Source: Shimazuella alba (GTDB taxonomy: Bacteria > Bacillota > Bacilli > Thermoactinomycetales > Thermoactinomycetaceae). From it: a DNA stretch of 64,000 nucleotides. A program made the position numbers and the translations under genes. The DNA lies in contig NZ_WUUL01000003.1 in the NCBI RefSeq assembly GCF_009831235.1, forward strand, positions 248,001 through 312,000. The letters are read 5' to 3'. Positions 25,931 to 36,271 of the stretch are shown here, in pieces. The notes beneath the pieces were generated by a model. That model was not told the origin of the DNA and searched no databases. It worked only from the letters and a program-made list of their open reading frames with translations. Numbering within the stretch: the first letter of the stretch is position 1; each line of letters begins with the position of its first letter.

Positions 25931-27142
25931 TTAATGAAATTGTGTTTCTATGATATTTTCTTGTTTGGTACTAACTCCATGAATTCGAAATACAAAGGTC
26001 AGAGTAACAAACAAAATCAAGGCAAATCCAAGAAAATAAAAAAGAGAGAAAATCCCCATATATTGCATCAATGTTCCACCAATATACGGTCCAATAATAC
26101 TGCCAATACTATAGTGCATCGAACAAAGCGCACTTCCTTTTGGCAGTAAGTGTGAAGGTAAGATATCATCCATGTATGCGAGACCGAGTGAAAATAAGGA
26201 ACCGACCAACCCCCCCGTTATACCTAGGATAATAAACAAACTGATTAGATTATCCCCTACAAATGGCACTAGAATCATTCCTACTCCACCTGTTGAACAT
26301 AAAATCCGCAATAAGTTTTTTCTGCCTATTTTGTCTCCTAGCATGCCTAAAGGCATCTGGAAAACTAAACTCCCCCAAATAAATGTCGTGATTAAAAACG
26401 AGATCTCAGCGTTTGATAAACCCATTTTCAAACCATATACAGGAAAATTACCAGATAATGCAACTTCCAAAAATCCATACAACAACATTGGAATCATAGA
26501 GAGAAAACCTAATTTATAAGCAGTTTTATAAGACGCCGGAGTTTGTGATGATTTCTCTTTTGTATCGGAAAAATCAGCATGCCCTTTTGTAAGACGCAGC
26601 GCTAGAATAAGGGAAATAACTAACAATACGGTTATCATCACAAATGGAACGTGAAAACCAAAAGACAATGCATTTAAACCTAAGGGACCTAAGCCAAAAC
26701 CAAGGCCGTACATCATACCAAATTGGGCAAGACGCTTTCCTTTTTGAGACGGATCAACGGTTGCAATAAGCCAGACTTGACAAGATAACAGTGCGATATT
26801 ATTTCCAATCCCTACAAAAAAACGGAGAATTGACCACCACCATACTCCTTTTGTTAATGGAAATAAAACAATTGTGAGCAATAAAATAAAAACGCCCGCA
26901 AGGATGGTATTGCGATAACCCCAACGTGTTATCAATCTGGAATAAAACAACATCGAGAATAACATCCCAAGATAGAGCATCGCTGCACTCAAACCATTCA
27001 TACTTGGAGATAGATGACTCTGTTCCAACATGGTAGAAATGACAGGGATAAGAAATCCTTGTGTAATTCCAAAAATAATTACCAAAAATAAAAAAGTGTA
27101 AAACCGGGTCATAGACCATTTGTTAACAGGAGTATGCATCAT
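25931..27142 (-). CDS. MFS transporter
   Basis: 403 residues, about 12 membrane helices, major facilitator superfamily. It carries the loop 2-3 motif in altered form (SRLITRWGYRNTIL) and an internal repeat in the second half (GMLGDKIGRKNLLRI, the canonical GxxxDxxGRK). Start ATG 27142 follows GAGGTGAAA; an earlier frame start has no ribosome site. It is closely similar along its whole length to the next gene upstream (27246-28451), so the pair is a tandem duplication. Probably a drug or metabolite exporter; substrate unknown. Confidence 0.88.
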   Translation of the reverse strand: MMHTPVNKWSMTRFYTFLFLVIIFGITQGFLIPVISTMLEQSHLSPSMNGLSAAMLYLGMLFSMLFYSRLITRWGYRNTILAGVFILLLTIVLFPLTKGVWWWSILRFFVGIGNNIALLSCQVWLIATVDPSQKGKRLAQFGMMYGLGFGLGPLGLNALSFGFHVPFVMITVLLVISLILALRLTKGHADFSDTKEKSSQTPASYKTAYKLGFLSMIPMLLYGFLEVALSGNFPVYGLKMGLSNAEISFLITTFIWGSLVFQMPLGMLGDKIGRKNLLRILCSTGGVGMILVPFVGDNLISLFIILGITGGLVGSLFSLGLAYMDDILPSHLLPKGSALCSMHYSIGSIIGPYIGGTLMQYMGIFSLFYFLGFALILFVTLTFVFRIHGVSTKQENIIETQFH

Positions 27143-27245
27143 TCTTTCACCTCTAACCTTCTGCACACAAACTGCCCCACCCGGAAATGGATGGGGACTT
27201 ATCATTGCTTTATATATCTTATCAGTGAATCTATATAAGAAGCTA

Positions 27246-28451
27246 CTACATTTTTATGTCATGTATAGCTACTTTTTCCTTTTTTGATAATCGGATTATC
27301 ACACTTAAAATTACAAAACTAAACAAAGAAAAAGCTAAGAAATAGAAGAGTGATTGTATCAATGTGTGTTGCATAAGCATCCCACCGAAATAAGGGCCTA
27401 GCATACTTCCGATCGTAAAATGGGAAGTCGTCAAGAGATTCCCTCTCGTTACCATTGAAGAAGGAACCAAATCACTTAAAAATGCCAAACTGATGGACAA
27501 CATCGAACCAATCAAACCACCCATGCATCCCAATAAAATCAACAATCCAATCACATTATTTCCAAATAGGGGAACTAGAAGCATTCCAATACCACCGATA
27601 GAACACACAAGGAGGAGCAATTTATGCCTTCCTATTTTATCGCCTAAAACCCCCAATGGCAATTGGAACAATAAACTTCCCCAAATAAAAGCTGTAATTA
27701 ATAAAGATATTTCTATTTTAGATAGACCAATTTTCATTCCGTAAACTGGAAAGTTACCAGCGATAGCAACTTCAATAAATCCGTATATAAGAGCTGACCA
27801 CATCGGAAGAAATCCCATTACATAGATAGATTTATAACTACGTTGTGCGTATACCCATTGTTTCTCTTCTTTTGCTGGCAAAAGTGGAATATCTTTCTGT
27901 AAATCAGCTAAACAAACGAAAAAGACAATAATTAAAAAAATACCCAGAACGAGAAATGGAACATAAAAACCAAATGGTTCTAAATTTACCCCTAATGGGC
28001 CCAATCCCAGTCCAACTCCATAAGCTAAACCAAATTGAGAAAATCGTTTTCCTTTTTCTATACTGGCTACATTTAGTGCAATCCAAAGCTGTACGGCAAA
28101 TGTTGTGATGTTATCTCCTACTCCCAACAAAAATCGGAGTAAAGACCAGCTCCAAATCCCATATGTAAATGGAAATATCAAGATTACGGTAAACATGACG
28201 ACAATACCAGTTAATATTGTTTTTCGATATCCAATATATTTTAACAATTTAGAACAAAGGAACATCGATACAAACATCCCCACATATAACATGGATGCAC
28301 TTATACCATTTACACTTGGAGAAACTTTTTGCTGCTCTAACATAGTGGAGATCAGCGGAGAAACTAATCCTTGCGTAGCACCAACGATAATCATAAGTAC
28401 GATGAGTAAACGAAATTGAGACAAAGACCATTGGCGAAAAGATGCTTGCAT
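27246..28451 (-). CDS. MFS transporter, paralogue of the adjacent gene
   Basis: 401 residues, 12 predicted helices. It shares with its neighbour the segments TQGLVSPLISTMLEQQKVSP, GLGLGPLGVN, AGNFPVYGMKIGLS and GVLGDKIGRHKL. Start ATG 28451 is supported by AGGAG ten bases upstream; the longer frame from 28583 has no ribosome site and would break the match to the paralogue. Confidence 0.88.
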   Translation of the reverse strand: MQASFRQWSLSQFRLLIVLMIIVGATQGLVSPLISTMLEQQKVSPSVNGISASMLYVGMFVSMFLCSKLLKYIGYRKTILTGIVVMFTVILIFPFTYGIWSWSLLRFLLGVGDNITTFAVQLWIALNVASIEKGKRFSQFGLAYGVGLGLGPLGVNLEPFGFYVPFLVLGIFLIIVFFVCLADLQKDIPLLPAKEEKQWVYAQRSYKSIYVMGFLPMWSALIYGFIEVAIAGNFPVYGMKIGLSKIEISLLITAFIWGSLLFQLPLGVLGDKIGRHKLLLLVCSIGGIGMLLVPLFGNNVIGLLILLGCMGGLIGSMLSISLAFLSDLVPSSMVTRGNLLTTSHFTIGSMLGPYFGGMLMQHTLIQSLFYFLAFSLFSFVILSVIIRLSKKEKVAIHDIKM

Positions 28452-28644
28452 AACGATAATCACTCCTGCTATCCTTAGTGCCTCGTACATAATGCCAACA
28501 GGACTATTTTTCTTTATAATACCAACAAAACATAAAATAATTCTACTGATATTTTTTAATTTAAATATATTTCCATTTTGCATTTACTTTGCAAATTGTT
28601 CACCTATTGATTCCCAGCAGAAGTCCACTATAAAAAACAGACAA

Positions 28645-28682
28645 AAAACCACCTTTTGATATGAATCAAAAAGGTGGTTTTA
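28645..28682 (-). terminator. terminator of the nitroreductase gene
   Basis: AAAACCACCTTTT (28645-28657) pairs with the region ending at 28682, inner GAT/ATC pairs included. The minus strand continues GTTTTTTGTC. Confidence 0.8.
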
Positions 28683-28690
28683 AGTATTTC

Positions 28691-29323
28691 TCAAAAACTT
28701 TCTTTAATTACTAACTCATTTAACGATAAGCGTGGAGTTGGTCTAGCTGGTTGTGCAGCTTTTCCAATTGAAACAAGTACAACAGGGAAATACCTATCAG
28801 GTACATGAAACTCTCTTACTAATTTTGATGGGTCAAAACCACCCATTGGACAGGAATCATAACCCATTGCTTTTGCAGCTAACATTAATTGCATAGCAGT
28901 CAGGCCACAATTTAAGGTTGCATCCATCTGAGATCTCGACTTATCTGCATATGCCCCTTCGATCTGAGATACGAGTTTATCTCGTAATTCGCGAGTTATC
29001 TGACCTTGGTCGACAGCATCTCCATATATTTGATGTGCAGTACGGTAAGATTCCAAATCACCAAGGATTACAACTACAATGGATGCCTCTTCTATTTGTT
29101 TTTGTCCAAATGCAATCGGCATTAGTTTTTGTTTTTGCTCTTCTTTGGAAATAACGAGGTAACGCCAATGCTGCAAATTCCAAGAGGACGGAGCTGAAGA
29201 AGCTAAGGTGAGAAGTTCGTCTATTTCTGCTTCTGGCATAACATGATTTGGATCATATCGTTTCACACTTGCACGACTTAACATAACTTCTTTAAAAACA
29301 TCATATTGTGTGGAAGTTGTCAT
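28691..29323 (-). CDS. nitroreductase family protein (NAD(P)H, FMN)
   Basis: 210 residues from ATG 29323 (AGGGTG upstream). Typical features are RASVKRYDPNHVMPEAEIDE at the N-terminus, the FMN-contacting SSAPSSWNLQHWRYLVI segment, and GLTAMQLMLAAKAMGYDSCP with MGGFDPSKLV. Closest in feel to Bacillus YdgI/YodC putative NAD(P)H nitroreductases, soluble flavoenzymes acting on nitro compounds or quinones. Confidence 0.9.
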   Translation of the reverse strand: MTTSTQYDVFKEVMLSRASVKRYDPNHVMPEAEIDELLTLASSAPSSWNLQHWRYLVISKEEQKQKLMPIAFGQKQIEEASIVVVILGDLESYRTAHQIYGDAVDQGQITRELRDKLVSQIEGAYADKSRSQMDATLNCGLTAMQLMLAAKAMGYDSCPMGGFDPSKLVREFHVPDRYFPVVLVSIGKAAQPARPTPRLSLNELVIKESF

Positions 29324-29361
29324 GTGTAACACCCTATTCTTATATATTTAATTGTTCACCA

Positions 29362-29832
29362 TCAATATTCTACGCGTTCTCCTGAACGAATCCACGCCTC
29401 AAAAGGAGATAGTTTTGCTTGCGAGTGTAATTTCTCCATCTGAATCTGCCTATTTCCATGGGATAAGGCTAGCTCATCATAAATAAATTGATCATCAAAT
29501 CCTGCATTTGCAGCTTCCTGTTTGGTGCAAGCAAAATAAACTTTCTTTGGTCTAGCCCAGTAAATTGCTCCAAAGCACATGGGACATGGTTCACAACTCG
29601 TATAAATAATACAATCATCCAACTGAAAATGGTTGAGATGTTTACAAGCATCACGAATAGCCTGTATTTCTGCATGAGCTGTCGGATCGTGATCAGTCGT
29701 TACTGTATTTACACCTTTTCCAATAACTTGCCCATCTTTTACCACGATAGCTCCAAACGGTCCACCATTGTTTGATTTTACATTTTCGACTGCCAGTTGG
29801 ATTGCTTGCTGTAAGAAACGTTCATGTAACAA
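29362..29832 (-). CDS. guaD: guanine deaminase (CDA-fold nucleoside deaminase)
   Basis: Converts guanine to xanthine for purine nitrogen use. 156 residues from TTG 29832 (AGGTGA upstream), the same length as Bacillus subtilis GuaD. Zinc-site motifs are HAEIQAI (His plus catalytic Glu) and SCEPCPMC (two Cys ligands). GGPFGAIVVKDG, DPTAHAE, GAIYWARPKKVYFA and AGFDDQFIY follow the GuaD pattern, and the C-terminal LSPFEAW fits. Monocistronic, divergent from the pgcA-like gene. Confidence 0.92.
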   Translation of the reverse strand: MLHERFLQQAIQLAVENVKSNNGGPFGAIVVKDGQVIGKGVNTVTTDHDPTAHAEIQAIRDACKHLNHFQLDDCIIYTSCEPCPMCFGAIYWARPKKVYFACTKQEAANAGFDDQFIYDELALSHGNRQIQMEKLHSQAKLSPFEAWIRSGERVEY

Positions 29833-29874
29833 AAATCTCACCTACTTTTAAACACTTTTTCAGGGGGAATAGTC

Positions 29875-31464
29875 ATGAGTTGCTATGAAAAATGGCTTCA
29901 CTCATCAGCACTTCAAGATGAAGAAAAAGCAGAGTTGAAAAATTATTCTACTGACGAGCAAAAAAAATTCGAAATAACACTCAGCTTTGGAACTGCTGGG
30001 ATAAGAGGTCCGATTGGATTAGGACCACATCGTTTAAACCGTTTTACTATCCGACAAGTGACAAAAGCATATTATCGCTTTCTATCCCAAAAACACCCGA
30101 GGCTTAACAAACAAGGTTTAGTTATCGCTTATGACAATCGTCATTGCTCCAGATCATTTGCAGAAGAAGCAGCATCTTTATTTGCTTACCATCGCATCCC
30201 AGTTCACCTCTATAGGGATATTCGACCTACTCCTATGTTATCCTTTGCAATCAGAAAACTACATGCATCTGGAGGCATCATGATAACAGCAAGTCACAAT
30301 CCCCCATCGGATAACGGATTTAAAGTATATGGTCCTGACGGTTCACAACTATTACCCTTGGACGCAAAATATATCGAACAACAAATGAAAAAAATTGATG
30401 ATGTCCTTACCATACCCACACTCTCCTATGTACATGCAAAACATACTGGAAAAATAATGGAGATTTCAGATGAGATCGATGCCGAATACTATGCCCATGT
30501 CCAGTCTCTTATGCCATGTACCAATACACATCCTGCCCTAACAGTAGTTTATACTGCTTTACATGGCACAGGACAAGTCGCATTACCGAGTTTATTTCAA
30601 AAAGAGAAATTCATCCAAGTACATTTAGTCCCAGAACAATGTCAAGCCCATCCTGACTTCCCCACTGTGGCATCTCCTAATCCAGAAGACAAACAGGCTT
30701 TTACCTTAGCCAAAAACTTGGCGTATAAAGTGCAAGCAGACATGATCATAGCAACAGATCCTGATGCAGACAGAGTAGGCATCATGATACCATACAAAAA
30801 TGATTACATACATCTTACCGGAAACCAAATAGGAGTTCTTCTGCTACACTATTTGCTTACGGAACAGAAAAAAACGGGAACAGTCTACTCCACCATCGTA
30901 AGTACTAGTTTAACTCGGAAAATAGCTGCTCATCATGGAATAAGAACAATCGAAACACTTACCGGATTCAAATACATCGCTGAGCTTATCGAAAAAAATC
31001 AAGATTTGTTACTTGGATTTGAAGAGAGCCATGGTTATTTGGTTGGAGATTTTGTCCGAGACAAAGACGGTGTTCAAACAAGCCTGTTACTCTGTCATCT
31101 TGCAGCTCACTACAAAAAACAGAAAAAAAACATACTGCAAATACTTCAAAATATCTATAACCATTTTGGTTACCACCAAACAAAGATTATCTCTTTATCG
31201 ATGGATACAGCCAAAAATGTAATCGACGATTTTTTTACACTATGGGACGATAAAGTCAAACAAAAATTGGATTATCGAATCGGGATAGATGACCTGCCGA
31301 AAGCCGAAGTGGGGAAAGTTTTATTGCATGATGGCAGTTGGGTTGCGATACGACCTTCAGGAACGGAACCAAAAGTAAAAATTTATATGGAAGCAGTAGG
31401 AAAAAACAAACCAGATACAGATGGTAAGATGATAGAATTTACCAAGATTATTGCGAAACTTTAA
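29875..31464 (+). CDS. phospho-sugar mutase (phosphoglucomutase/phosphomannomutase)
   Basis: Alpha-D-phosphohexomutase, 529 residues. All four site motifs are present: phosphoserine loop TASHNPPSDNG, metal loop DPDADRVG, sugar-binding loop GFEESHGYLVGDFV, and phosphate-binding RPSGTEPKVKIY. The N-terminus (FGTAGIRGPIG) is typical. It resembles Bacillus PgcA, which makes glucose-1-phosphate for glycolipid and wall polymers, but is somewhat shorter. GGGGGAAT precedes the ATG. Confidence 0.92.
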   Translation: MSCYEKWLHSSALQDEEKAELKNYSTDEQKKFEITLSFGTAGIRGPIGLGPHRLNRFTIRQVTKAYYRFLSQKHPRLNKQGLVIAYDNRHCSRSFAEEAASLFAYHRIPVHLYRDIRPTPMLSFAIRKLHASGGIMITASHNPPSDNGFKVYGPDGSQLLPLDAKYIEQQMKKIDDVLTIPTLSYVHAKHTGKIMEISDEIDAEYYAHVQSLMPCTNTHPALTVVYTALHGTGQVALPSLFQKEKFIQVHLVPEQCQAHPDFPTVASPNPEDKQAFTLAKNLAYKVQADMIIATDPDADRVGIMIPYKNDYIHLTGNQIGVLLLHYLLTEQKKTGTVYSTIVSTSLTRKIAAHHGIRTIETLTGFKYIAELIEKNQDLLLGFEESHGYLVGDFVRDKDGVQTSLLLCHLAAHYKKQKKNILQILQNIYNHFGYHQTKIISLSMDTAKNVIDDFFTLWDDKVKQKLDYRIGIDDLPKAEVGKVLLHDGSWVAIRPSGTEPKVKIYMEAVGKNKPDTDGKMIEFTKIIAKL

Positions 31465-32219
31465 AAAATAGGAGCGGAGCTTTTTACATGAGTTCCTCTC
31501 TTATCTATTTTGAAAAAGCTTTACATACCGTTGACTTGCTGTTTTCTTTATTTGTTAGCAAGGACAAACCACTCTACAACTAAAATATGCAAAACAATTG
31601 CTAGCCAAATCCCTGTCTTCAATAACCCATCAAACTGCTGGTGTAGATGCTAAATCACTAGAAACACCTCACAACAAATGGGTAACTATTGAAATCATTA
31701 GTTGTTTTACTCATCAATCTTCCAAAACAGATAAGAATGGAACAGGTTGGTTTCAAGCTCATTAGACAGATATCAGTACATATGATGAAAAGATTCTAGA
31801 TCAAATACAGATAAGATTGTTGATGATTTCTTAAATGGTTATCAAAGCTATAATAAGAAATTATCTCTTTCTTCCATGTTCCTAATATTGCACCACATCT
31901 ACAAGAAGAATCCAAAATGTTTTTCCTGATCTTCTTTTTCACTATTTGGCTGAACTCATAAATTTTTCCTTTTCATATTATACAACTTATTATATTATCC
32001 CTTTTAGCTCGCAATCGCTTCCTCTCTCATCAAGAGACCTTTCTTCTACCGATTTTACTGATCAATTACCGATGTAGGTTTTGTACTAGGAATAGTAGAA
32101 ATAATTTTATATTATATGGATACAACTCTAATACGAAAGAAATGTTCTATTTTCGGAGATACTTCATAATTATCCATTCATGGAACAGCTAATTATTTTC
32201 ATCACGAGAAGGAGATAGG
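31465..32219. other. decayed sequence
   Basis: No intact gene. From 31560 to about 31770 one plus frame reads TLQLKYAKQLLAKSLSSITH, QTAGVDAKSLETPHNKWVTI and KTDKNGTGWFQ before a TAG, and a further piece (YDEKILDQIQIRLLM) is out of frame. It looks like a dead gene of unknown family. The final 250 bases before 32220 are AT-rich leader. Confidence 0.45.
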
Positions 32220-32594
32220 ATGACAAAAAGAAACAAGAAGGTCACAGATGATTCAAAATATGTAGAACAACATTTATCTAATGAGCGTACATTTCTCGCA
32301 TGGATTCGTACAGCAATTACCATTATGGGTATTGGTTTTCTCTCAGCTAGGCTACACTTATTTACTCCTGAATCCAAAACAAGCTTTTTAGGAGAAACCA
32401 TCTCGAAATGGATTGGAATTCTATCTGTGGTTATAGGAATGTTTTGTATCGTTTATGCTACAGCAAGTTATTGGAAAAAACGTAAAGGGATTAATACTCA
32501 GACATTTTTGGCTCCAAGAGGTGCTTTTATCTATTTGTTTGTTACTATGCTTATAATAGGTGTTTTACTTTTGATTTTCTTAGTTTTCTTATAA
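32220..32594 (+). CDS. DUF202 family membrane protein
   Basis: 124 residues. The N-terminal YVEQHLSNERTFLAWIRTAI is the DUF202 (YidH-like) signature, followed by three membrane helices. The family is widespread and of unknown function. GAGAAGGAGATAGG gives a strong ribosome site before ATG 32220. Monocistronic. Confidence 0.88.
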   Translation: MTKRNKKVTDDSKYVEQHLSNERTFLAWIRTAITIMGIGFLSARLHLFTPESKTSFLGETISKWIGILSVVIGMFCIVYATASYWKKRKGINTQTFLAPRGAFIYLFVTMLIIGVLLLIFLVFL

Positions 32595-33029
32595 AAATGC
32601 TGTTATACTTCTTTTTGCTAAGAAGTGATGGAAAACAAAGCGTTTAGATCCAATGGACTTATGGGTGGACATGGCTTGCTTTTGGTTGGTTACAAACAAA
32701 AATAGAATGCGTGATACATTTGTTTCGTTCTCCTTCCTTTTTTAAGGCTGATTATACACACGGAAACAAAAAAAGGAAATATCGCAAACAAATTCCTTCT
32801 GGCTAATGCCGAACCGAAATTCACCACCCACTTAGCTCATGCTTGAAGTGAGAGTACTCTTTCGGAGAGATTGATAAACGTTTATAGCAAATACTCCACT
32901 TCATCCTTCTAATGGAGAACTGATTAGACACTCCCCAATGCCAATATTATTAGCAAACATTTGAAATTTTCAATTGACCTTGATATAGTTAAATAATTAA
33001 GAAAAAACTTAGAGAGGAGACTTGGTCTT
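32595..33029. other. gene-free stretch
   Basis: About 435 bases; no intact gene or clear hairpin terminator recognised. Short protein-like pieces are interrupted by stops. Confidence 0.35.
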
Positions 33030-33455
33030 ATGCAAGAAGAAACATTATGGGTAGGAACCAGTTCTCATGTATCTAAGCTAGGAACATATCTGCTATGTTT
33101 GTTGTTTTGCTGGTTAATTGTGCCTATCTTTATTGCTATCTGGACAGCCTTCGAGCTGAGATCAATTCGGTATCAGTTAACAACTGAACGACTTCAGATT
33201 ACAGCAGGAATTTTTTCCAAACGAACTGAGCAAATCGAATTATATAGAGTGAAAGATTTAACCTTAGAATATCCGTTTATCTATCGGATTTTTTCCAAAG
33301 GAAATATTCTCTTCTACACATCAGATCACACTCTTCAAAACTTTAGTTTAGAGGCTATTTCTAATGCTGACGGAGTTATGGACGTTGTACGTGAACATGT
33401 GGAACTTTGCCGAGAACGAAAACGAGTTCGAGAAGTCGATATAGAGTCCCTTTAA
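33030..33455 (+). CDS. PH domain-containing membrane protein (bacterial PH, DUF304 type)
   Basis: 141 residues. One or two hydrophobic helices near the N-terminus (TYLLCLLFCWLIVPIFIAIW) are followed by a bacterial pleckstrin-homology-like domain (RYQLTTERLQITAGIFSKRT, IELYRVKDLTLEYPFIYRIF). GAGAGGAGA precedes the ATG. Membrane-associated, function unknown. Confidence 0.82.
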   Translation: MQEETLWVGTSSHVSKLGTYLLCLLFCWLIVPIFIAIWTAFELRSIRYQLTTERLQITAGIFSKRTEQIELYRVKDLTLEYPFIYRIFSKGNILFYTSDHTLQNFSLEAISNADGVMDVVREHVELCRERKRVREVDIESL

Positions 33456-34138
33456 AGGTTGATAGGCGTTCCATTAACTTCTGCCAACCTCCTTTTTCTT
33501 TTCATGAACCTATTTTATGATGAAGTATATAAACTGCTATAAACTCTCTCCTTTTGCTAGTTACCTGATATCTAACTAAAAACAACCTTTTGAATTCATT
33601 AAGCAAATAGTCGTCAAATCGAATAAAGCATAGAAAATATTGATTCATCTTAGTTTTTTTATCTAGAAAAACATGATGACATTCTAGTTTCATGAGCATA
33701 GTCTGATAACAAAAGAAAAAACGTTACCCATTAATTGATATCTTCGATGTGGAGATGAAAGGGGGTGCGTCTCTCTTTAAATAAAAAATGGATAGAAATG
33801 CGAGGAGAACATTTTTTGGGAGGGATTATAACGATTGCTAGAAGAGAATTTCCCAGAAGCTTTCTTTTCAATCATCCCCTGAGGAAGATGGTATTATTCA
33901 AGTATCAGCTTTGAGCAAGTTTCGTTCGGTAGAACTCTACTTGGACTTGAAACTTCGTTCGCTTTCGAACTTATGAATGAGAACTGTCTCTATGCTTTTT
34001 TAAGGCAGAAGGACATTACTTCTTCCGACAATAGTTCTTTAATTTTATCAACTGCTTTTCACAAAAACTATTATCATACTTCCCCGTTTTCTTGGGCATT
34101 GTAATTTCGGAGCGGAGTATGAAACCCTTTTCACATCA
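33456..34138. other. gene-free stretch with decayed coding sequence
   Basis: Between about 33740 and 34020 plus-strand pieces read as protein (SPEEDGIIQVSALSKFRSVE, LYLDLKLRSLSN) and are then cut by stops. I cannot name the family. No intact gene is supported. Confidence 0.4.
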
Positions 34139-34140
34139 AA

Positions 34141-34170
34141 AAAATCCCCTCTTGAAGGAAAGGGGATTTT
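34141..34170. terminator. hairpin terminator
   Basis: AAAATCCCCT (34141-34150) pairs with AGGGGATTTT (34161-34170), 10-base loop, with A/T runs on both sides. It can serve the minus-strand gene at 34235. Confidence 0.8.
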
Positions 34171-34234
34171 CTATTTCTATTTTATTCTTTTTAATCGTAG
34201 CAAAAAACTTGTCCATAAGTGACTTATCTTTTCA

Positions 34235-34873
34235 CTAACTGTCATTGATTTCGCTGAATAATCTAAGATACTCACTCGCTGCTCGATTTTCTACTTCCAG
34301 CTTTCTCTGTTCTAATTTTCCTACGATCTCTTCCACATTTTCTAACCCTTCCAACTCCTTAATATTCCTCTCACTATTTTCTATTTCATCTATCTTCCAT
34401 TTGGTTTTATATTTAATCACATCTTTATCAAATTTAGGTGAAAATGAGGTATAAGGCATACTTTCTAATTTTCCTACATTGCCACGATTTTTAGTCAATA
34501 ACAAATGGTATTCCACTCGCTCACCTGATACAACAGCGATATACTTCGTGTCAAAATCACTCTTGTTTTTGATTATTTTGATCGAGTCTCCGATCAGAAC
34601 TGATTTCTTACCATCTAATTCATTTTCATCAAAATGGTGACCTTTGATTTCCATTGTCTGTACATTTTTCAAATTATCGTGGAATATAGGGACTTCCCTC
34701 TCTGGAACTAATTCCATTTGAACTTTCCCGTATGTGGAGCTATCGTCAATACACCGACTAAACACAAAAACAAAATTGTCATCTCGTGAACTGCTCTTAT
34801 CCAATGCTCGATTTACATTCAGTTTGACAATGAATTTTTCATACAAGTCAGGCGAAAGCTCTAAAAATCCCAC
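34235..34873 (-). CDS. hypothetical protein
   Basis: 212 residues, not recognised; soluble, highly charged. The first half looks beta-rich and the last 60 residues form a likely coiled coil (IENSERNIKELEGLENVEEI, VGKLEQRKLEVENRAASEYL). Start GTG 34873 with AGGAGG six bases before. AT-rich, native-like codon use. Accessory gene of unknown role. Confidence 0.65.
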   Translation of the reverse strand: MGFLELSPDLYEKFIVKLNVNRALDKSSSRDDNFVFVFSRCIDDSSTYGKVQMELVPEREVPIFHDNLKNVQTMEIKGHHFDENELDGKKSVLIGDSIKIIKNKSDFDTKYIAVVSGERVEYHLLLTKNRGNVGKLESMPYTSFSPKFDKDVIKYKTKWKIDEIENSERNIKELEGLENVEEIVGKLEQRKLEVENRAASEYLRLFSEINDS

Positions 34874-35052
34874 TATACCCCTCCTGAAAAAGTTATCCTC
34901 ACGTATTAATTTTATTATTCATTAACATAATTGCAAATAATAAGAATAATATTTTTCCTATATATATATTCCATTTGAATATCTAGATTTCACATTTCGC
35001 TATAATAAAAATGGTAAACAGAAAACAGATACATCTCTCAAATGGAGAACAT

Positions 35053-35172
35053 ATGTTAATAGCTGTTATTATCCAAGTCTACCGACGTATGGCATGCTCT
35101 CACCAATCTCGTCGATACTGTGGAAACTGTGGTCAATGCATGCCCTTGTGTTGCCAAGGAAACTGTGCTTGA
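35053..35172 (+). CDS. Cys-rich microprotein (39 residues)
   Basis: Very short gene with GGAG five bases before ATG 35053, TGA at 35170-35172 and a strong terminator just after. The peptide has a hydrophobic N-terminus (MLIAVIIQVYRRM) and seven Cys at 15, 23, 26, 29, 33, 34 and 38 (YCGNCGQCMPLCCQGNC). The core C-x3-CC-x3-C resembles C-x2-CC-x3-C of the peptide at 43202. A TATAAT box lies at 35001-35006. Family unknown; candidates are a metal-binding peptide, a disulfide-rich bacteriocin-like peptide, or a small coat protein. Confidence 0.6.
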   Translation: MLIAVIIQVYRRMACSHQSRRYCGNCGQCMPLCCQGNCA

Positions 35173-35185
35173 TCTACAGAGTAGT

Positions 35186-35228
35186 GATGGCCGATTGCGT
35201 TTATTTTATGTAAACCCAATCGGCCATC
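35186..35228 (+). terminator. terminator of the Cys-rich microprotein gene
   Basis: GATGGCCGATTG (35186-35197) pairs with CAATCGGCCATC (35217-35228), and GTTTA/TAAAC extends the stem inward. It begins 13 bases after the stop codon. Confidence 0.8.
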
Positions 35229-35408
35229 CATCGTTCAATCTCAAAAAGAGTATACAAAAAACTCTGTCTTTAAAGTGAAAAATTGATCATTAAAATAAGT
35301 TCCACTTACTACTTTCTATCGAAATAGGATATGAACAGAAATAACGGATGTCTAAATTCTGAGTATCTTCCTATACTAAATATATAACATTTGAGAGGAA
35401 ACACCGCT

Positions 35409-36191
35409 ATGTGGAAATGGTTTTTGCTTCTAGCCATGTACTCCCTCTTGCTCGCTGGGTGTGTACAGGGTGATTTACATGTTACCATCAACAAAGATGG
35501 CTCTGGGATCTATCAATGGAAAATTTTAACCAATGCCTATGCACAAAGATACTTGCAAAATATAGTTACGATTTATTCTACAAAAGGATACGAAGCAAAG
35601 CTGATTCGAGAAAAAGGTAAAGCTGGATTCATTGCAACCAAGCCTGTGAAAAACATAGCCAAAGAACCATTAAACAAAGAACTAAGCGCTGCTATTCCAT
35701 CAACATGGTTCTCTTCGCCAACACAACCTGTCATCACTTCAACAAACTCAACATCAAACAATCCCATCAAAGAGTTAACCATCAATAGTGGTTTCCTGCA
35801 AACATCCTTCCTTTACCAAACAGAAGTGAACATGAAAAAAACGGTTGATCACTTAGCAGGCCCTTACTCATCGTATGTAAATAGTATATTGGATCAACTG
35901 AAAATGAGGTTTCTGCTCACTCTGCCAATTGCTCCAACAAAAAATAATGCTAGTGCAGTGAGCAAAGATGGCAAGACATTGACTTGGAACCTGAAACTTG
36001 GGCAAAAAAATCCGATTTTATTAGGTAAGGACATCCCCACACCTATTGTTCTGGTACTAGCGGCAGCCAGTAATCTAACCAAATACGTACCTCATTTTTG
36101 GACATTAACAATTAGCTGGATCTTGCTGATAATTTTAGTGATTGCAATTTTCATTCTGTTTTTCAAATGGACTTTCCGCAGAAAAAAATGA
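35409..36191 (+). CDS. lipoprotein with C-terminal membrane anchor (DUF3153/LppM-like)
   Basis: 260 residues from ATG 35409; an upstream TTG would translate the GAGAGG ribosome site. Signal peptide with lipobox LLLAGC, then DLHVTINKDGSGIYQWKI, the start of a domain common to DUF3153 and LppM-like lipoproteins. A membrane helix near the C-terminus (LTISWILLIILVIAIFILFF) ends in RRKK. Probably exposed outside the membrane; function unknown. Confidence 0.75.
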   Translation: MWKWFLLLAMYSLLLAGCVQGDLHVTINKDGSGIYQWKILTNAYAQRYLQNIVTIYSTKGYEAKLIREKGKAGFIATKPVKNIAKEPLNKELSAAIPSTWFSSPTQPVITSTNSTSNNPIKELTINSGFLQTSFLYQTEVNMKKTVDHLAGPYSSYVNSILDQLKMRFLLTLPIAPTKNNASAVSKDGKTLTWNLKLGQKNPILLGKDIPTPIVLVLAAASNLTKYVPHFWTLTISWILLIILVIAIFILFFKWTFRRKK

Positions 36192-36271
36192 CCAATGATG
36201 CAGAAGTTTGATTTCTTTCTGTGGGTACAATCATGGAAAGGAAATCTTTCTTATGCGATAAAAAATCTGCT